From contig OZ024900.1 in NCBI GenBank assembly GCA_964017195.1, forward strand, positions 30,582,641 through 30,646,640: DNA of 64,000 nt, written 5' to 3'. Under the pieces are notes generated by a model. The model worked only from the letters and a program-made list of their open reading frames with translations, made no database searches and had not been told where the DNA came from. A program made the translations under genes and the position numbers. Source of the stretch: Siderastrea radians (Eukaryota > Cnidaria > Anthozoa > Scleractinia > Rhizangiidae). Positions 33,000-45,496 of the stretch are shown here, one piece after another (position 1 is the first letter of the stretch; each line of letters opens with the position of its first letter).

Positions 33000-34040
33000 A
33001 TCGTTCCCTACCTTTTAAAGACAGTTTGTGATTGTGATGGTCTGGAGGTATAGCCGAGTTAGACAGGGTTGACCATAATTTCTCAAGTGCCTGCGCTTGC
33101 TATGAGGGTTAGCACATAAGATCAAATGAGAGCGAGAGTTCGAACTTCCACAAATGTGCGTTTTCACCTATTATCCGCACTAAAAAGAAAGTGGAGTCTT
33201 CTGAAAACCCACTTGTCTAGTATTTGGACGGGTAAAAATGTCAACTATAAAAAAATGGTGACTTGAAAACGCTCAGGCCATTTTCGATCGTTGTAGTGTG
33301 CAATTGTGTGGAAATTAAACAAAAACTCTAATCAAAAACTTGAACGAGATCAAATTCGATGAGTGTGCACGAGATTTGAGGTCTCGCTCTTGTTTGGCAC
33401 CGGCTTAGAGCCGGGGCCAAAGGAGAGCAAGAGTAGCTGAGAGTTCAAACTGTCGCTCTCGTTTGGCCCGGCCTTTACAAACTCTTGCTCTCTTTTGGCC
33501 TCAAACTCTCATGCACCTTCGGCTACTCTCGCTTACTTACGCCCACTCTCATCGAATTTGACCTTGTTCAAATTTTCCACGAGAGTCGCCGAGAGTCTTC
33601 TGTCGTTTGGCGCTGACAATATGTCTGGGCCAAACGAGAGCTAGAGTTCAAATCAGTCTCGCTCTCGTTTGGCCGCAAACTCTCACGCTTTCTCGGCGAC
33701 TCTCGTACTCTCTCGGTGAATCTCGTGCTCTCTTGGCGACTTTCGAATGCCCTTGTAGAGTTTAAGTCTGCATAAGTTTTACTTAGAATCGCTGGAAGCT
33801 GAAATTCTCGCTCTCAATTTGTCTTAAATTCTCATGCTCTCGGTGACTCTCGAACGCTTGACTACTGGAGTTGGAATCTGTCTAAATTCTGATTAGAATC
33901 GATGGAGTTCAAACTCTCGGTCTTAACTCTCCTGCACTCTCGCCGACCCTTGTGCGCTCTGAAAGACTTCCATCGTCTATTCACTTTCGTCCTCGTTTGT
34001 CCCGGGCTAAACGAGCGCAAGAGAGTAAGGCATCTAACAC
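33000..34040 (+). repeat. Receptor 3' flank with CTCTCGTTTGGCC repeats, copy 1
   Basis: After the conserved flank, 33350-34030 is packed with scattered CTCTCG, GAGAGT and GTTTGGCC words in both orientations, forming many potential hairpins. Matching arrays lie at 42120-42835 and, more diverged, 52760-53470, each the same distance behind a receptor gene. There is no open frame of note. Confidence 0.75.
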
Positions 34041-35480
34041 GCAGTAACACGCAGGCATAATATAAAAAGGTTTTGGTTACCTACAAGGGCCGATTAAACG
34101 GTTCGATTTTGTCTCATGTGACGTTTCTGAGCTCAGCCTTGTTCATCGTGTCAAAATTGTGTGTTTCCAGTAAATCAATCGACAGCAACAGAAAGCGCAC
34201 CTTTTCATTCGTGAAATTTTTGAAATTTTATTGCTTCAGTGGAGAAAGCGTGAAATGAACATTGCCCAGTAGAATACATTTTAACAACGAGAGGTCTACG
34301 TTATACGTTCAGTGCCTAGCTTCTTTTAAAGCTTGTTGAGTGAGAACTTGGACAATAACCAAAAAGTGCCAACAAGCACAAAAGTTACCAGCCACGCTGG
34401 ACTCGCAGTGGGGATTTTCTTTCTCGCAGCAGGTGATTTTCTTGCGCTTTGCCTGGTTTTTCTTCATACTTGAGTATTCCAAAGGGGCTGCTAACAAGTA
34501 GTCTTGATTTATATTGATATTCGTATTTAATCCAACCACCAACAGGCCGCGAAAATCTGCTCATATTCAAGGGGTGTACCGGTTTGAGGGTTCACACAGT
34601 CATGGAAAGGTCATGGAAAGTCACGGAATTTGAAGTTTGCATCCCAGGCCTGGAAAAGTCATGGATCATGGAAAAGTCATGGAATTTCAGATTTTCCCCA
34701 AAATTGTTTTTAACTGATGATTGAAAAGTAAAGAAATGTAACAAACGTCAATTTTGAGGTCATGAAATTGAAATAAAAGCCATGAAAAAATAATGGAATC
34801 TTATTTCCCAGTTTCTGCGTGAACCGTGGGTTTTTAAACCCATTGTTCACACAGAAATGCCTACAAAATGACTACACGAGATTTTTTTTCGGGACGAAAT
34901 AAAGTGGGCGTAAAAACGAGGTGGCCATGTTTATGGGATGGCCTAAGATGGAGTTCTGCTATAGTAAGTGCGCCACCCCTTAGCCTACAAGCATACTTCC
35001 CTGTTTTGCGGTTTTTTGCGAACTTCAGTAGTGATAAGCGATCAACAAATACGCGAGGTACGAGCTAGCGGGGAACTTGAGATGAGGAAAGTGGATTTCG
35101 TTCTAAACCTCCCAGAGAGCTCGTAATTCGGATTCGCCGAAACTAAGTCATCCAAGAGAGCATGCTCTGTGGCTAGATTGCTTGCTTGCCAGACATCTAG
35201 AACTCTTCTCACAGTATAGATATATTTTATTATTTTATTTTGGGCACAGAAGTAGGCATTTACTCCGAGATTTCAGTCTTTGCACGGCCTCGATATAAAG
35301 GTGCCCTTGATTATTCTCAAATTTATTTTCTGATTAGTTTATTTTCTCTAAGTTTCGTTCATTGAGCTCTCTTACTGTTGGAATGTTTTTTAACAAATAT
35401 TAACCCGAGAAACGAAGTTTCGATACCTCATATGCTAGTTCTAAAAACACTAACTTGGAAGAAAAAATTATACCACTGAA
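34041..35480 (+). repeat. R0 + R1 block, copy c
   Basis: 34041-34344 is a non-coding stretch shared with 42850-43160. R0 begins at about 34345 and R1 runs 34805-35480. The arrangement and sequence match copy b at 26.8-28.0 kb, and the inverted copy at 43.4-47.2 kb. No gene is seen. Confidence 0.75.
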
Positions 35481-35504
35481 TTTACGTCGGCATTTGGAAT
35501 TTAT

Positions 35505-35802
35505 AGGGATAAAAGTCGCACTCGCGCCAAGGAGGTCCACACGGCCGGAGCTTATCCCGGTTTCTGTAGTACGAAGCAACTGAGAGTATTGCTACTCCCC
35601 CCTGTAGGGGATGATAGTCCATCGGAGGGTTACCCCCCAGCAGTATGTCGCCGGTACCCATTAATACACCTGGGTGTAGAGAGACAATGTGGGGCAAAGC
35701 ATCTTGTCTAAGGAAACAACACCATGGCAGGGACTGGGCGTCGAACCACCGACCTTCAGATCTGAAGTCCAACGCGCTAACCACTACACCACCGCGCCCC
35801 CA
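35505..35802 (-). mobile_element. Type-1 SINE, complete copy with target duplication
   Basis: The complete minus-strand SINE has the head GGTGGTGTAGTGGTTAGCGC (A box), a TTCAGATCTGAAG anticodon arm, GGTGGTTCGACGCCC (B box) and the shared body. CATTTGGAATTTATA on the left and CATTTCGAATTTAAAG on the right form an imperfect 14-16 bp target duplication. R1 copy a at 12.95 kb carries this site without the SINE, which confirms both borders. Confidence 0.85.
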
Positions 35803-36640
35803 CATTTCGAATTTAAAGGTCACTAATTTTGACCTATAAGACCAATGGTTGAAGAAAAAAGTACGAGTTATAAATACGAGTTATAAGCACGACGAAAGCA
35901 ACCTGTTTGTTAATGAATTAGAAACATTTATAGTATATATATATATAGTGTCGCTACACTGATTAACAACATTATCACGTCACGTGATCAATTTAAACTA
36001 ACCATACTCGGAAAAAATTTAGTTGTGACTAACATTCCATAGAAGACAGCTCTGTAGCCAATCAGATGGCGAGCTTTTAAGGCGGTTAGCCATTGGGTTA
36101 TGCAAAATTCTGATTCAAAATGTATAGGAACAAATTGAAGAGAAACAAAGAAATTCAAACAAAACAAACGATCTAACAAAGTATAACTTTCCACATTGAA
36201 GAAGAAAAATCAGGCAACGACATCTATCGAAACAGCAAAAATGTTTCTGTGTGCCGTTGCAATATTGTGTTATAAACGTTAAAGGTCCTAATTTTGACTT
36301 AAATTGATGAAAAATAAAAATTAAATGAAAATAAATACAAGAACATTTAAAACCTCAACACCTGTAAGGTATATACGTAAGTGTACAGGTGTCAAAGCAA
36401 AGTTATTCTGTCTTCTAAGATAATGAACTAGATTGTAATTACCAGCGAAACACTGAAAATGGCAATATATGTCAAAATCCCCTCAAGACATAATTATTTT
36501 TTGCGTTTAGTGCATGTAGAAGTAAGGACCTAACTATTATAGCAAGTAGCTTCTATAGCTTGAAAATGAAAATGTTATCATCAGAAAGCCTGGTAACAAC
36601 AGGGAAGAAAACAAACAAAACCTACTAAACATGGCTGCAA
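35803..36640 (+). repeat. R2 block, complete copy
   Basis: Shared with 47420-48300 and in part with 12960-13080, 14355-14500 and 48585-48960. It holds the GCCAATCAGATG stretch, an ATATATAT run at about 35934-35947, and AT-rich DNA. A 68-codon minus frame at 35988-36194 recurs in the 47.7 kb copy with several changes and no coding signature, so I leave it as repeat. Confidence 0.65.
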
Positions 36641-38130
36641 CTACATAATCCTAACAGTATGTTTAAATTCCCAAATCTAGAAAATATGCCTATTAAATAC
36701 TAGTAGTAATCGGAGATTAAGAGAGTGCGTTCGACTGGTTGCATTCTATCAGACAGCCAACGCTTCTGGTTCCCAAGTTGTCACCAACGAGAGACGAAAG
36801 CCTTTGAGTCCTTTGCTTTCCCCTAAATGAAAGCATGGGTCTTTGGCATGGGGCCTTTGTTAAACGAGCTCAGGTTTACATGTTTTGACTGAGAATTGCT
36901 GTGAAATGATTTGACCATGGTGAACAAATTTTCTGCTACCAACAAAGGTCCTTGAATATGTGCTAGCAATGTCTTTCCTTCATTTGAACAGCAAGCACCC
37001 AAACCAGCTAAATCACTTGGTTATACAGCACAAAAGCCCCAAAACATGTACTAACGAAGGGCCCAAAACTAATTTTCCAGAAATCTTTGATGACCTATTT
37101 ACACTTGAGAAAATTCACATGACAAATTTTCTATGACAAATGAAACTGACATGTCAGTTTAATTAGCAAAGACAATTGCAACATAAAAAATGTGACAAAA
37201 TTTACCCATCTACACGAGCAAATACAGTTTGCAATAGTATTTCTAGTTTGCATGGGGCTTTGGGCTCTACAGCTTCACAGGAAGGCATCTCAATTAGTCA
37301 GTATACAAAGTCACTGGAATCAATTCAACTATAAACCCTCCGGTGATTTGTGCATGAGTTTACATCAATGAATTTGCCAGTGACATGTTTTAAAAATGAC
37401 CATCAAGGTAAGAACTACACAACAATGATGAAGTAGTATCAAGGAGCAATCTCATGCCTCAATAGACAAATTCACATTTCCCGTGTCAAAAATAACACAG
37501 CTAGGCTGTTACATGTCTCGAAAAGTAACAGAAGTGTCCACTTTTATCTGATCCCGCATTTTAAGTTATATTTAGCCTTCCTGTCAGTCTTTATCGTCAT
37601 GACTTACAACAACATGACCAGTTTCTGGCTCTGAAAGTCAGCAGAAATCATTCTCAAAATTCTCTAAATTCAGCAACAAGGAATAATTACGAATTAGCGA
37701 TGTTTTCTCCAGCACTGTACATCCTACCTCCGCCGCATGTGTTTGTAAGAGCGCTTCAAATTGTGTCTTGTCAACCAACTTGAAAAATTTCCTAGAAAAG
37801 TTAGTTTCTGTCTCCGAAAAGTCTTGTGAAGGCCTTTGTGGTCCTCGTCAAATCTCAAACTATTCTCTTCAAACTCAGCAACAGGCATAGCAGTCCGAAT
37901 CCATACGAATAATCGATCTTTTCCCTGCTGCTAATACATTCTAGCTGCACCGCTTGTGTTTACAAGAAAGCCCCAGGGGCATTAACCCCGCCGTTGTTCT
38001 CTCTCCCCTCGTTCCTTCGATGGCAGGAACTTCCACTTTCAACGCACCATCAAACGCCACGCCGATTGCACCATCAAACGCAATTGAGAGTCTGCCCGCT
38101 CATCGGTCAGCGGAATGGATATCTGCTCCC
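36641..38130. other. Low-repeat spacer with one small unrecognised frame
   Basis: Single-copy in this window, with no recognised gene. On the minus strand 37724-37888 encodes 54 codons starting MPVAEFEENS and containing DEDHKGLHKTFRRQK, followed by a GTAGGA that could be a splice donor. A second minus frame over the same bases is also open. A GTAAGA donor-like site on plus lies at about 37409. None of these could be joined into a gene. Confidence 0.3.
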
Positions 38131-38135
38131 AGCTT

Positions 38136-38209
38136 GTTCTCGTGGCTCAGTTGGTAGAGTGACAGTGATCTAATCCGGAGGTCTTGGGTTCAACCAAGCT
38201 GGGGTCAAG
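38136..38209 (+). ncRNA. tRNA-like sequence, probable SINE head or tRNA pseudogene
   Basis: CGTGGCTCAGTTGGTAGAG is a good A box and GGTTCAACC a near B box, with spacing as in a tRNA. The acceptor stem does not pair and the anticodon arm is poor. A T-rich, GATCCTGGTTC-containing stretch follows. This looks like a decayed tRNA-derived element, not a functional gene. Confidence 0.4.
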
Positions 38210-39279
38210 GATTTTTCTTTGATCCTGGTTCTCCTTTTTAATTTCTTTTTAAAGGTCTGTGGTCGGGGGAAATTATGGAGGGCAGTATTGCTTACTTCTT
38301 GGCACTCATACATACACTTTACATCATAACTACTATTATCGCGATCGCGAGTTCGTGCCAGCTTTCAAATTAAGGCTCGCTAGCACATTCGTCCTTCCTC
38401 TCGTCGAAGCGAAGTTAACGCCATTGAATTCCTTGTAGTTTTCTACACAAACAGCCCTAAAGATTGTGGCGAAGCAAAGCAAAACTGCCAAGAAATGCAA
38501 GCATTTCAATATTGATCAATGTCTGTTTAGCAGGCTCGGGTATCGAATCGGAGCCTTTCAAACCTTGTTACCATCGTTGTCCTTGCTCTCGTCGAAGAGA
38601 TTTTTAGACCATTGTATCGCTAGTAATTTCCTACAACGTCTTTCTTGAACACGGATTTTAGCGAATCGATCCTAAACGACTGGAGACATTGCTTATGTTG
38701 ACCAAAAGTTTGTAACGCACATTTGTTTGGCCGAGGGAAGTCTGGGGCAAGTGACCACTAAAAAAACCAAGAAAAGCCCCAGGGGCATTAGACCCCGCCG
38801 TTGTTGTCCCTCCCCTAGGGAGGCAAAATATATTACGGTCACTCAAGATACGAGCCCTAAGGACAAGACGAGTATTTGTTTGCCCGAGCGAAAACTGGAG
38901 GTCTGGGGCAAGTGACCACCAAAAAAAAAACGAGCATTACTAGACCCCGTCTTCACGGCGGGTAATGTGTGAACTTCAAACTATGCCTCGTCGGCAAACT
39001 CGAAAACTTTTCTTAAAAACTCGAAGAAAATAAACAAAATATCTCAACCAGAATCCATGTATTTCGCCTGCACTCGTGAGTTTACGCCACATTGACCGTT
39101 TGGGACCTGGGCGTCATGAAGGCGAGGCCAAAAATCTTCGGGGGGGGGCTAAATTGGCGCCGACGATGACCCATTACAGAGAAAATCTCGATTTTTTCTG
39201 GCTGTATGACACAGGTCACCCAACACAAGATTAGGAATGCGTTCTCCTTCGTCGAACGCAACAAATAAAACGTTTTTTT
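38210..39279. repeat. Spacer with duplicated CCCCAGGGGCATTA words
   Basis: AAGCCCCAGGGGCATTA with CCCGCCGTTGTT occurs at about 37971 and 38773. GTCTGGGGCAAGTGACCAC occurs at about 38739 and 38902. These short direct duplications suggest an old element, but no ends were found. No coding frame is supported. Confidence 0.4.
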
Positions 39280-40371
39280 TTTTCTGGATAATGCAAATGC
39301 AAGATTCGATAAAATAAAAATATATGAGAGTTAAAACCTGAAAACATTCTAAATAAAATTGCAACTGTTACATTTTTTCAAGTGTGTCAGGAGCGCACGC
39401 AAAGGACCGGCGAATTTTTACTGCAAGAAGATTTTTCGTTAAATAGGATGTCTCCTACAGCGGATAATAGAAAGATACGAATTTGAGCAAGTCACTGTAT
39501 TTATGTAGTAAGAAGACCTTATGTTAAAGTTAATCTGTTTTCGGAACAGCTGTGGGTGGTGCTTAGACCCATTTCCAGATTTTTGCTAACTGATAGGAAT
39601 TCTTGGACAATAAATATATTTTTGCGAAAATTTCACCAAAACGAGCTTTTCAAAATTAAAAACAAATTCATATTTTCCTTTTTGATGAATGCAGAGCCTA
39701 ATTAGAACTTTTTCCTATCAAGACTTCGTCAGAAAAAATGATTGCTCATAAAAAGGGACGGATAATACTTCAAAGAAAAATCGAAATTCAATGGAAGTTA
39801 TTATTTCTGACTAATTTGCATATTTTTTTTTAAAGTGTTCACGACAGTTAACTTTTTCTTGACTGGTTTATCAAATTGTGTTAGTTGTGAGAAAGATGCA
39901 AGTTGAACATGTTTAAAAGTGTCTGTTCTCAGTATATTTCGCTAAAAAAAACTCGCTGGGATTTTGAATAATGTTTTAAAAAATAGAATCAAAGTCCAAA
40001 TGATCGCTCTTGACGCTGGATTTCAAATCCGGCAGACAACATAACAGCATGCGAACGCAGATGTTTTCCGGCTGTATTTTCTCTCCGCAGAAACTAACCT
40101 GCTATTTTCGGCGAAGAGAAACGACTATCAACAAAATAGTTATTTTAAACTGGGATTTCGCCAGGATATTGAAAATTCTTGCCGAAATAATGCGCACAAT
40201 ACAAGCAAACCTCTGTGCTTTTTCACGCACATAAAGTTTCACTAACAGGCTATAGTAAATACTCAAATCTAATCACTTAGCCATAGCAGCTTTCGAGACC
40301 GAGAAGCGAATTTTAAGTCTTTCGTCTTGCTTACCACATTGCTTCTTGTCTCCTTGAAACAGCGTTTTATC
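39280..40371 (+). repeat. 5' block of the receptor unit, copy 2
   Basis: Matches 28490-29059 plus 30735-31270, that is, the same block without the 1.6 kb TIR element. The proximal 450 bp before the ATG is shared by all four group-I receptor copies. It contains CTCAGTATATTTCGC, GCTCTTGACGCTGGATTTC and a TATAGTAAAT stretch about 120 bp before the start codon. The latter could serve as a TATA-like box, but this is not shown. Confidence 0.65.
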
Positions 40372-41736
40372 ATGGATTTAAACGACCTGGAAACAACTGC
40401 TAACTCTTCTTTCAAGGCAAGGTCAGTGTTTTATTGCACATACAATCCAACCTTCACGTGGGACTTAACGGAAACCGTTTTCCCCTGGGTTTTGCTCGCC
40501 ATCGTATCGATTGCTTCTCCCATTGCAGTTATTTTGAACGTTTTAGTAATCACAGCTGTGAGGACTAGGAAAGAACTGCAGAGAGCCTCCAATATTCTGC
40601 TGTCGAGCATGGCCGTTGCGGATATCCTAGTGGGCGCCATAAACATGCCATTATCAGTGACTAATGATTTACTGATTTCCCGCCAAGTTCTCCTTCATCA
40701 TGTTTGTATTCTAGACTTAGTTAATGTAAATTCTATGTATACTGCTTCCGGGTGTTCCCTTTTTCATCTGACTGCCATCGCTTGGGAGAGGTATGTGGCG
40801 ATACGAAAATGCTTTGAATACAAAGTTATTATAACAAGAGGCCGAGTGAAGAATCTTGCAATAATAGCTTGGTTCGTGGCTGTTCTGAAAACACTTTTAT
40901 ACTTTACCCTGGTAGCACTCGATGTGGACCATAATAATTTTCTTTCACCGGCTTTGGGAGTTTTGGCCATAATTCTTATTGCATACTTCTATATCATGGC
41001 GTACCGTGAAGCACGCAAACGTAAACTGAGCCAAATCAGGCGAGTCAGTGCTCTGGTGAAAGCGAAACTGGAAAACAAAGTTGCCATGACGACTGGCCTG
41101 CTGACCAGTGCCGTGATTCTCTCCTTCGTCCCCGTGATAGCTATCAATTTGTTGGGAGAAGTTTTTCCAACCTTTCACAAGAGTTCGTATATGTTCCGGT
41201 CGGCGGAGACACTGATGCAGTTTAATTCCATAGTGAATCCCCTCCTCTACTGCTATAGAGACCGCCGCTTTCGAAAAGCCGTGCTCGAGATCTTGGGGCT
41301 CAGCAAACCTCAAGCAAACAAGGCAAATATCGGTGTAGTGCGTTCTGCTAGACGAAAGGATTTATTTGGCTCCCTGAAAAATGCAGTGGAAATGGAAAAC
41401 ATACAGAGCCGTCCATCATTGATAAGATCAGCGTCCTGTAATCTAGATCTAGGGGTGCTGAGGTTTCAAGATGTAGTGAGATCTATGTCAGCTCCTTCGC
41501 TTGTACTAAACAACAACTGCTGCAATGGTCCACAGCTTCAGAAATCTTCAACTATCTTGATTACAATGGCATCAATCCATGCTGAAAGACCACGCTTACG
41601 AGATAAATCAAGAACAACTAACCCTTCGTTATCCAAATACGTGCAGAAAAACTCAGAAGGGAAGAGAAATCGAACCGTTCCGTTGTTGAATTTAGTGGAA
41701 AATGTTGAAGAGGAGCCAACCGTTCCCGTGGCGTGA
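40372..41736 (+). CDS. Rhodopsin-like orphan GPCR with shortened tail
   Basis: A 454-residue single-exon receptor, closest to the copies at 21.3 and 31.3 kb. The helices, ERY at 139-141, FVP in TM6 and NPLLY in TM7 are as in the 31.3 kb gene. D2.50 and W4.50 are kept, so it should fold and signal. TM2/TM3 differ slightly (SVTNDLLISRQVLLHH). The tail has RSMSAP (370-375) but lacks the second RSxSxP, because about 300 bp are deleted. EEEPTV joins PVA-stop, and the DNA continues with the GTGAGAGGCACTTC stretch of the distal tail. Two codons before RSMSAP are also lost. The start was chosen as for its relatives; a 15-codon upstream extension is possible. Confidence 0.9.
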   Translation: MDLNDLETTANSSFKARSVFYCTYNPTFTWDLTETVFPWVLLAIVSIASPIAVILNVLVITAVRTRKELQRASNILLSSMAVADILVGAINMPLSVTNDLLISRQVLLHHVCILDLVNVNSMYTASGCSLFHLTAIAWERYVAIRKCFEYKVIITRGRVKNLAIIAWFVAVLKTLLYFTLVALDVDHNNFLSPALGVLAIILIAYFYIMAYREARKRKLSQIRRVSALVKAKLENKVAMTTGLLTSAVILSFVPVIAINLLGEVFPTFHKSSYMFRSAETLMQFNSIVNPLLYCYRDRRFRKAVLEILGLSKPQANKANIGVVRSARRKDLFGSLKNAVEMENIQSRPSLIRSASCNLDLGVLRFQDVVRSMSAPSLVLNNNCCNGPQLQKSSTILITMASIHAERPRLRDKSRTTNPSLSKYVQKNSEGKRNRTVPLLNLVENVEEEPTVPVA

Positions 41737-42105
41737 GAGGCACTTCAAGAAATGACAGGGAGCAATGTCGAGAGCGCGCGAGAGGCTCGCGAACCTCTCG
41801 GGCACTGCTAACATCGTTCCTTACCTTTTAAAGACAGTTTGTGATTGTCATGGTCTGGAGGTATAGCCGAGTTAGACAGGGTTGACCACAATTTCTTAAG
41901 TGCCTGCGCTTGCTATGAGGGCTAGCACATAAGATCAAATGAGAGCGAGAGTTCGAACTTTCACAAATGTGCGTTTTCACCTATTATCCGCATTAAAAAG
42001 AAAGTGGAGTCTTCTGAAAACTCACTTGTCTAGTATTTGGACGGGTAAAAATGTCAACTATAAAAAAATGGTGACTTGAAAACGCTCAGGCCATTTTCGA
42101 TCGTT

Positions 42106-43160
42106 ATAGTGTGCAATTGTGTGGAAATTAAACAAAAATCTAATGAAAAACTTGAGCGAGATCAAATTCGATGAGTGTGCGCGAGAGTTTGAGGGCTCGC
42201 TGTCCGCCGGCTTACAGCCGGGGCCAAAGGAGAGCAAGAGTAGCCGAGAGTTCAAACTGTCGCTCTCGTTTGGCCCAGCCTTTACAAACTCTTGCTCTCG
42301 TTTGGCCTCAAACTCTCATGCACCTTCGGCTACTCTCGCTTACTTTCGCCCACTCTCATCGAATTGGAAATTGTTCAAATTTTTCACGAGAGTCGTCGAG
42401 AGTCTTCTGTCGTTTGGCGCGGACAGTATGTCCGGGCCAAACGAGAGCTAGAGTTCAAATCAGTCTCACTCTCGTTTGGCCTCAAACTCTCATGCTTTCT
42501 CGGCGACTCTCGTACTCTCTCAGTGACCCTCGTGCTCTCTTGGCGACTTTCGAATGCCCTTGTAGAGTTTAAGTCTGCATAAGTTTTACTTAGAATCGCT
42601 GGAAGCTGAAATTCTCCCTCTCATTTTGTCTTAAATTCTCATGCTCTCGGTGACTCTCGAACGCTTGACTACTGGAGTTGGAATCTGTCTAAATTATGAT
42701 TGGAATCGATGGAGTTCAAACTCTCGGTCTTAACTCTCCTGCACTCTCGCTGACCCTTGTGCGCTCTGAAAGACTTTCATCGTCTATTCACTTTCGTCCT
42801 CGTCTGTCCCGGGCTAAACGAGCGCAAGAGAGTAAGGCATCTAAATAACAGCAATGGTAACACGCAGGCATAATATAAAAAGGTTTCGGTTACCTACAAG
42901 GGCCGATTAAACGGTTCGATTTTGTCTCATGCGACGTTTCTGAGTTCAGCCCTGTTCATAGTGTCTAAATTGTGTGTTTCCAGTAAATCAATCGACAGCA
43001 ACAGAAAGCGCACCTTTTCATTTGTGAAATTTTTGAAATTTTATTGCTTCAGTGGAGAAAGCGTGAAATGAACATTGCCCAGTAGAATACATTTTAATAA
43101 CGAGAGGTATAGGTTGTACGTTCAGTCCTTAGTTTTATTTTTAAAGCTTGTTGAGCGAGA
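42106..43160 (+). repeat. Receptor 3' flank with CTCTCGTTTGGCC repeats, copy 2
   Basis: Matches 33296-34340 closely, including the GAGAGT/CTCTCG-rich array (42120-42835) and the spacer before R0. The overlapping plus-strand frames at 42119-42582 are products of this biased composition. Confidence 0.75.
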
Positions 43161-43632
43161 ACTTGGACAATAACCAAAAAGTGCCAACAAGCACAAAAGT
43201 TACCAGCCACGCTGGACTCGCAGTGGGGATTTTCTTTCTCGCAGCAGGTGATTTTCTTGCGCTTTGCCTGGTTTTTCGTCATACTTGAGTATTCCAAAGG
43301 GACTGCTAACAAGTAGTCTTGATTTATATTGATATTCGTATTTAATCCCACCATCAACAGGCCGCGAAAATCTGCTCACATTCAAGGGGTGTACACTAAC
43401 ATCCCGTCCATAGCAATACTCTCAGTTGCCTCATGCTACGGAAACCGGGATAAGCTCCAGCCGTGTGCGCCTCCTTGGCCAGAGTGCGACTTTTATTCCT
43501 TTAAATTCGAAATGCCGACATAAATTCAGTGGTGAACAATGAAAACGAGATAGTGCTTCTGTTTTGGTATAATTTTTGACCTATGTTGAAAACATAGGGT
43601 CTTAGCCAGCGTGAAGTTTTTCGCTTTCTATG

Positions 43633-43675
43633 TTTGTTTGTTTGTTTGTATGTATGTATGTATGTATGTATGTAT
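43633..43675. repeat. TTTG/TATG microsatellite
   Basis: Four-base repeats: TTTG units followed by about seven TATG units. Confidence 0.85.
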
Positions 43676-43682
43676 TTTTGAT

Positions 43683-43817
43683 CCGGGGGGAAATCTCATG
43701 TGAGACGGGCGGGAATGCTCGTCGGAAAATTTAAATTAAAGCTATGCTAAAACAGACGGAGAACGCGAGACGACGTGCATCCAGGCACCTTTCACATGGG
43801 AGTACACCCCCCGGGGG
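43683..43817. mobile_element. Mini TIR element with CCGGGGGG ends
   Basis: The ends CCGGGGGG...TCTCATGTGA and the complementary CACATGGGAGTACACCCCCC are inverted repeats about 135 bp apart. The ends and the ACGGGCGGGAATGCTCGTCG stretch resemble the family at 63.1-63.7 kb. Confidence 0.5.
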
Positions 43818-45285
43818 AATTTATGTGGCACTATGTGGCACCAATCAGATTGAGGCTACTAAGCTAAGAGTACATTCTACCAATGAAAGAGCTGGTTAGA
43901 ATCCGCTTACTGAAGTTGTAGGTCAGACAAGGTTAAGCTTACCGGCCATGTCGAATGTACATATGGGGACGGAAACGATCAGCGCAAATGTGCTTTTCTA
44001 CTTTTTCCTCTCGAAAATTATATTCTCAGTAAAGGCTTGGTGTAGTGGAATTGATGGTAATTTCCTAAAGCTATTGTAAGGGCAGGTAAAATTGAACTTT
44101 GTCGTGGCCAACGGTGGAACCTGAGTACTTGACAAAAACAATTAACATCGTTCCAAAAATAGAGTTGTTGACGAGAAACTGTAATTTAATTTGTTCTTTT
44201 ATGATTTGTGTTATGAAACAGCTGTTTTGGTTATGTATCTTTTAGCAAGATGTTGGTTGAAAAGATTGTATCTGTGCTTGATACGGATAATTTTGACTGT
44301 ACTTTGCAAGGTGTTTGAAACAGCTTTGTTTAGTAATTTGAAATTTATAGCGACGTGTTTATAAGATTGCAATTTGCATAAATTAGCTTGTTTATTCAAG
44401 CGTGTCAGTAGGTTTTTAAACCTGTTTGCTCTTCCCAAAATGCGGTTTAGTTTTAGTTTACGATGTTGTGTCCGTGATTTATATCAGTCATATCCACAGA
44501 TTTTCCAGCCGACATAGAAATGATTTCTTTCTTGGTTTTATCATATACGGGAACATATTGTTTTTTAGCGACGTGTTTAAGATAGCAATTTGCATAGATT
44601 AGCTTGTTCAAGCGTGTCTGTAGGTTTTTAAAACCTGTAATGTATACGGTAACATAGCGAGTTCACGGTACGCTCAAGCTCGGAAACTTCGTTAACTGCA
44701 AAACCAAAATGTACTTTTGAATCGTCTGGCAAAGGAATATGAAATACTCCCAGAAGGTGCGAATCTTTCTGTCGAAATTGTTCGAGAATTCCTTATAGCG
44801 GGGCATTTTTTGGAGAACTCGGCAAGCTGCTGGCCATGTCATCTTAACACGACAAAAAGTGAAAAGTCCTAAAAAGTACAACAAATCACAGTTTACTTAA
44901 AGAAAACAAAATACCAGTCTGCGTAGTCTGCATGGTCTGCAGTGTGCACAGTTTGCAGGCTACGTTTTAACGTGACCGCAATGACTGTCCTCTCCTCAAA
45001 TTATTATCTACTACACTTGTTTCTTTCACATCTTGTTGTGAGCTCGATTCATATTCTTCAGTAATATGCAGAAAATCATTAGTTGACCTTAACTGAGGTT
45101 TCAGTTTTAAAATTAATTTGAAGTTTTTATGCAGTCGTTTTGTTCTAGTGTCAGTTTGACTTTTCAGCCTATAGCCTACTAGCCCGATGGTTGCTCTATC
45201 TCCAATTTTGGTCCAACTGGGTTTTTAGCGGGATGTTGTTTTGCATTCCAAGGGTATTGCTGAGTGAACGAAAAAGGCTGTTTTA

Positions 45286-45496
45286 GGCCCAGTTCAGACG
45301 CCGTACCTCTCATGGGCCGTACCAAATACATTTTCGCTCCTAGGCCGTATTTAAGTGGCAAACTTTGCCGTACCCTGAGATTTTGGCTTGCCTAATTGAA
45401 ATCTGTCGAAAAAACTCATTTGGACACCGTACAACTGCCAAAAAACTACGTACTACTTGGTACGACGCATGGGAGGTGCGGCGTCTGAACTGGGCT
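45286..45496. mobile_element. PIF/Harbinger-like MITE, TTA duplication
   Basis: A 211-bp element whose ends GGCCCAGTTCAGACGCCG and CGGCGTCTGAACTGGGCT are inverted repeats, flanked by TTA at 45283-45285 and 45497-45499. Three-base TWA duplications are typical of PIF/Harbinger. It has no coding capacity. Confidence 0.7.

Noticed and set aside
42119..42582. Overlapping 96-133 codon plus frames behind the 40.4 kb gene
   Set aside because: Open only because of the CTCTCG/GAGAGT composition; the same array elsewhere has stops.
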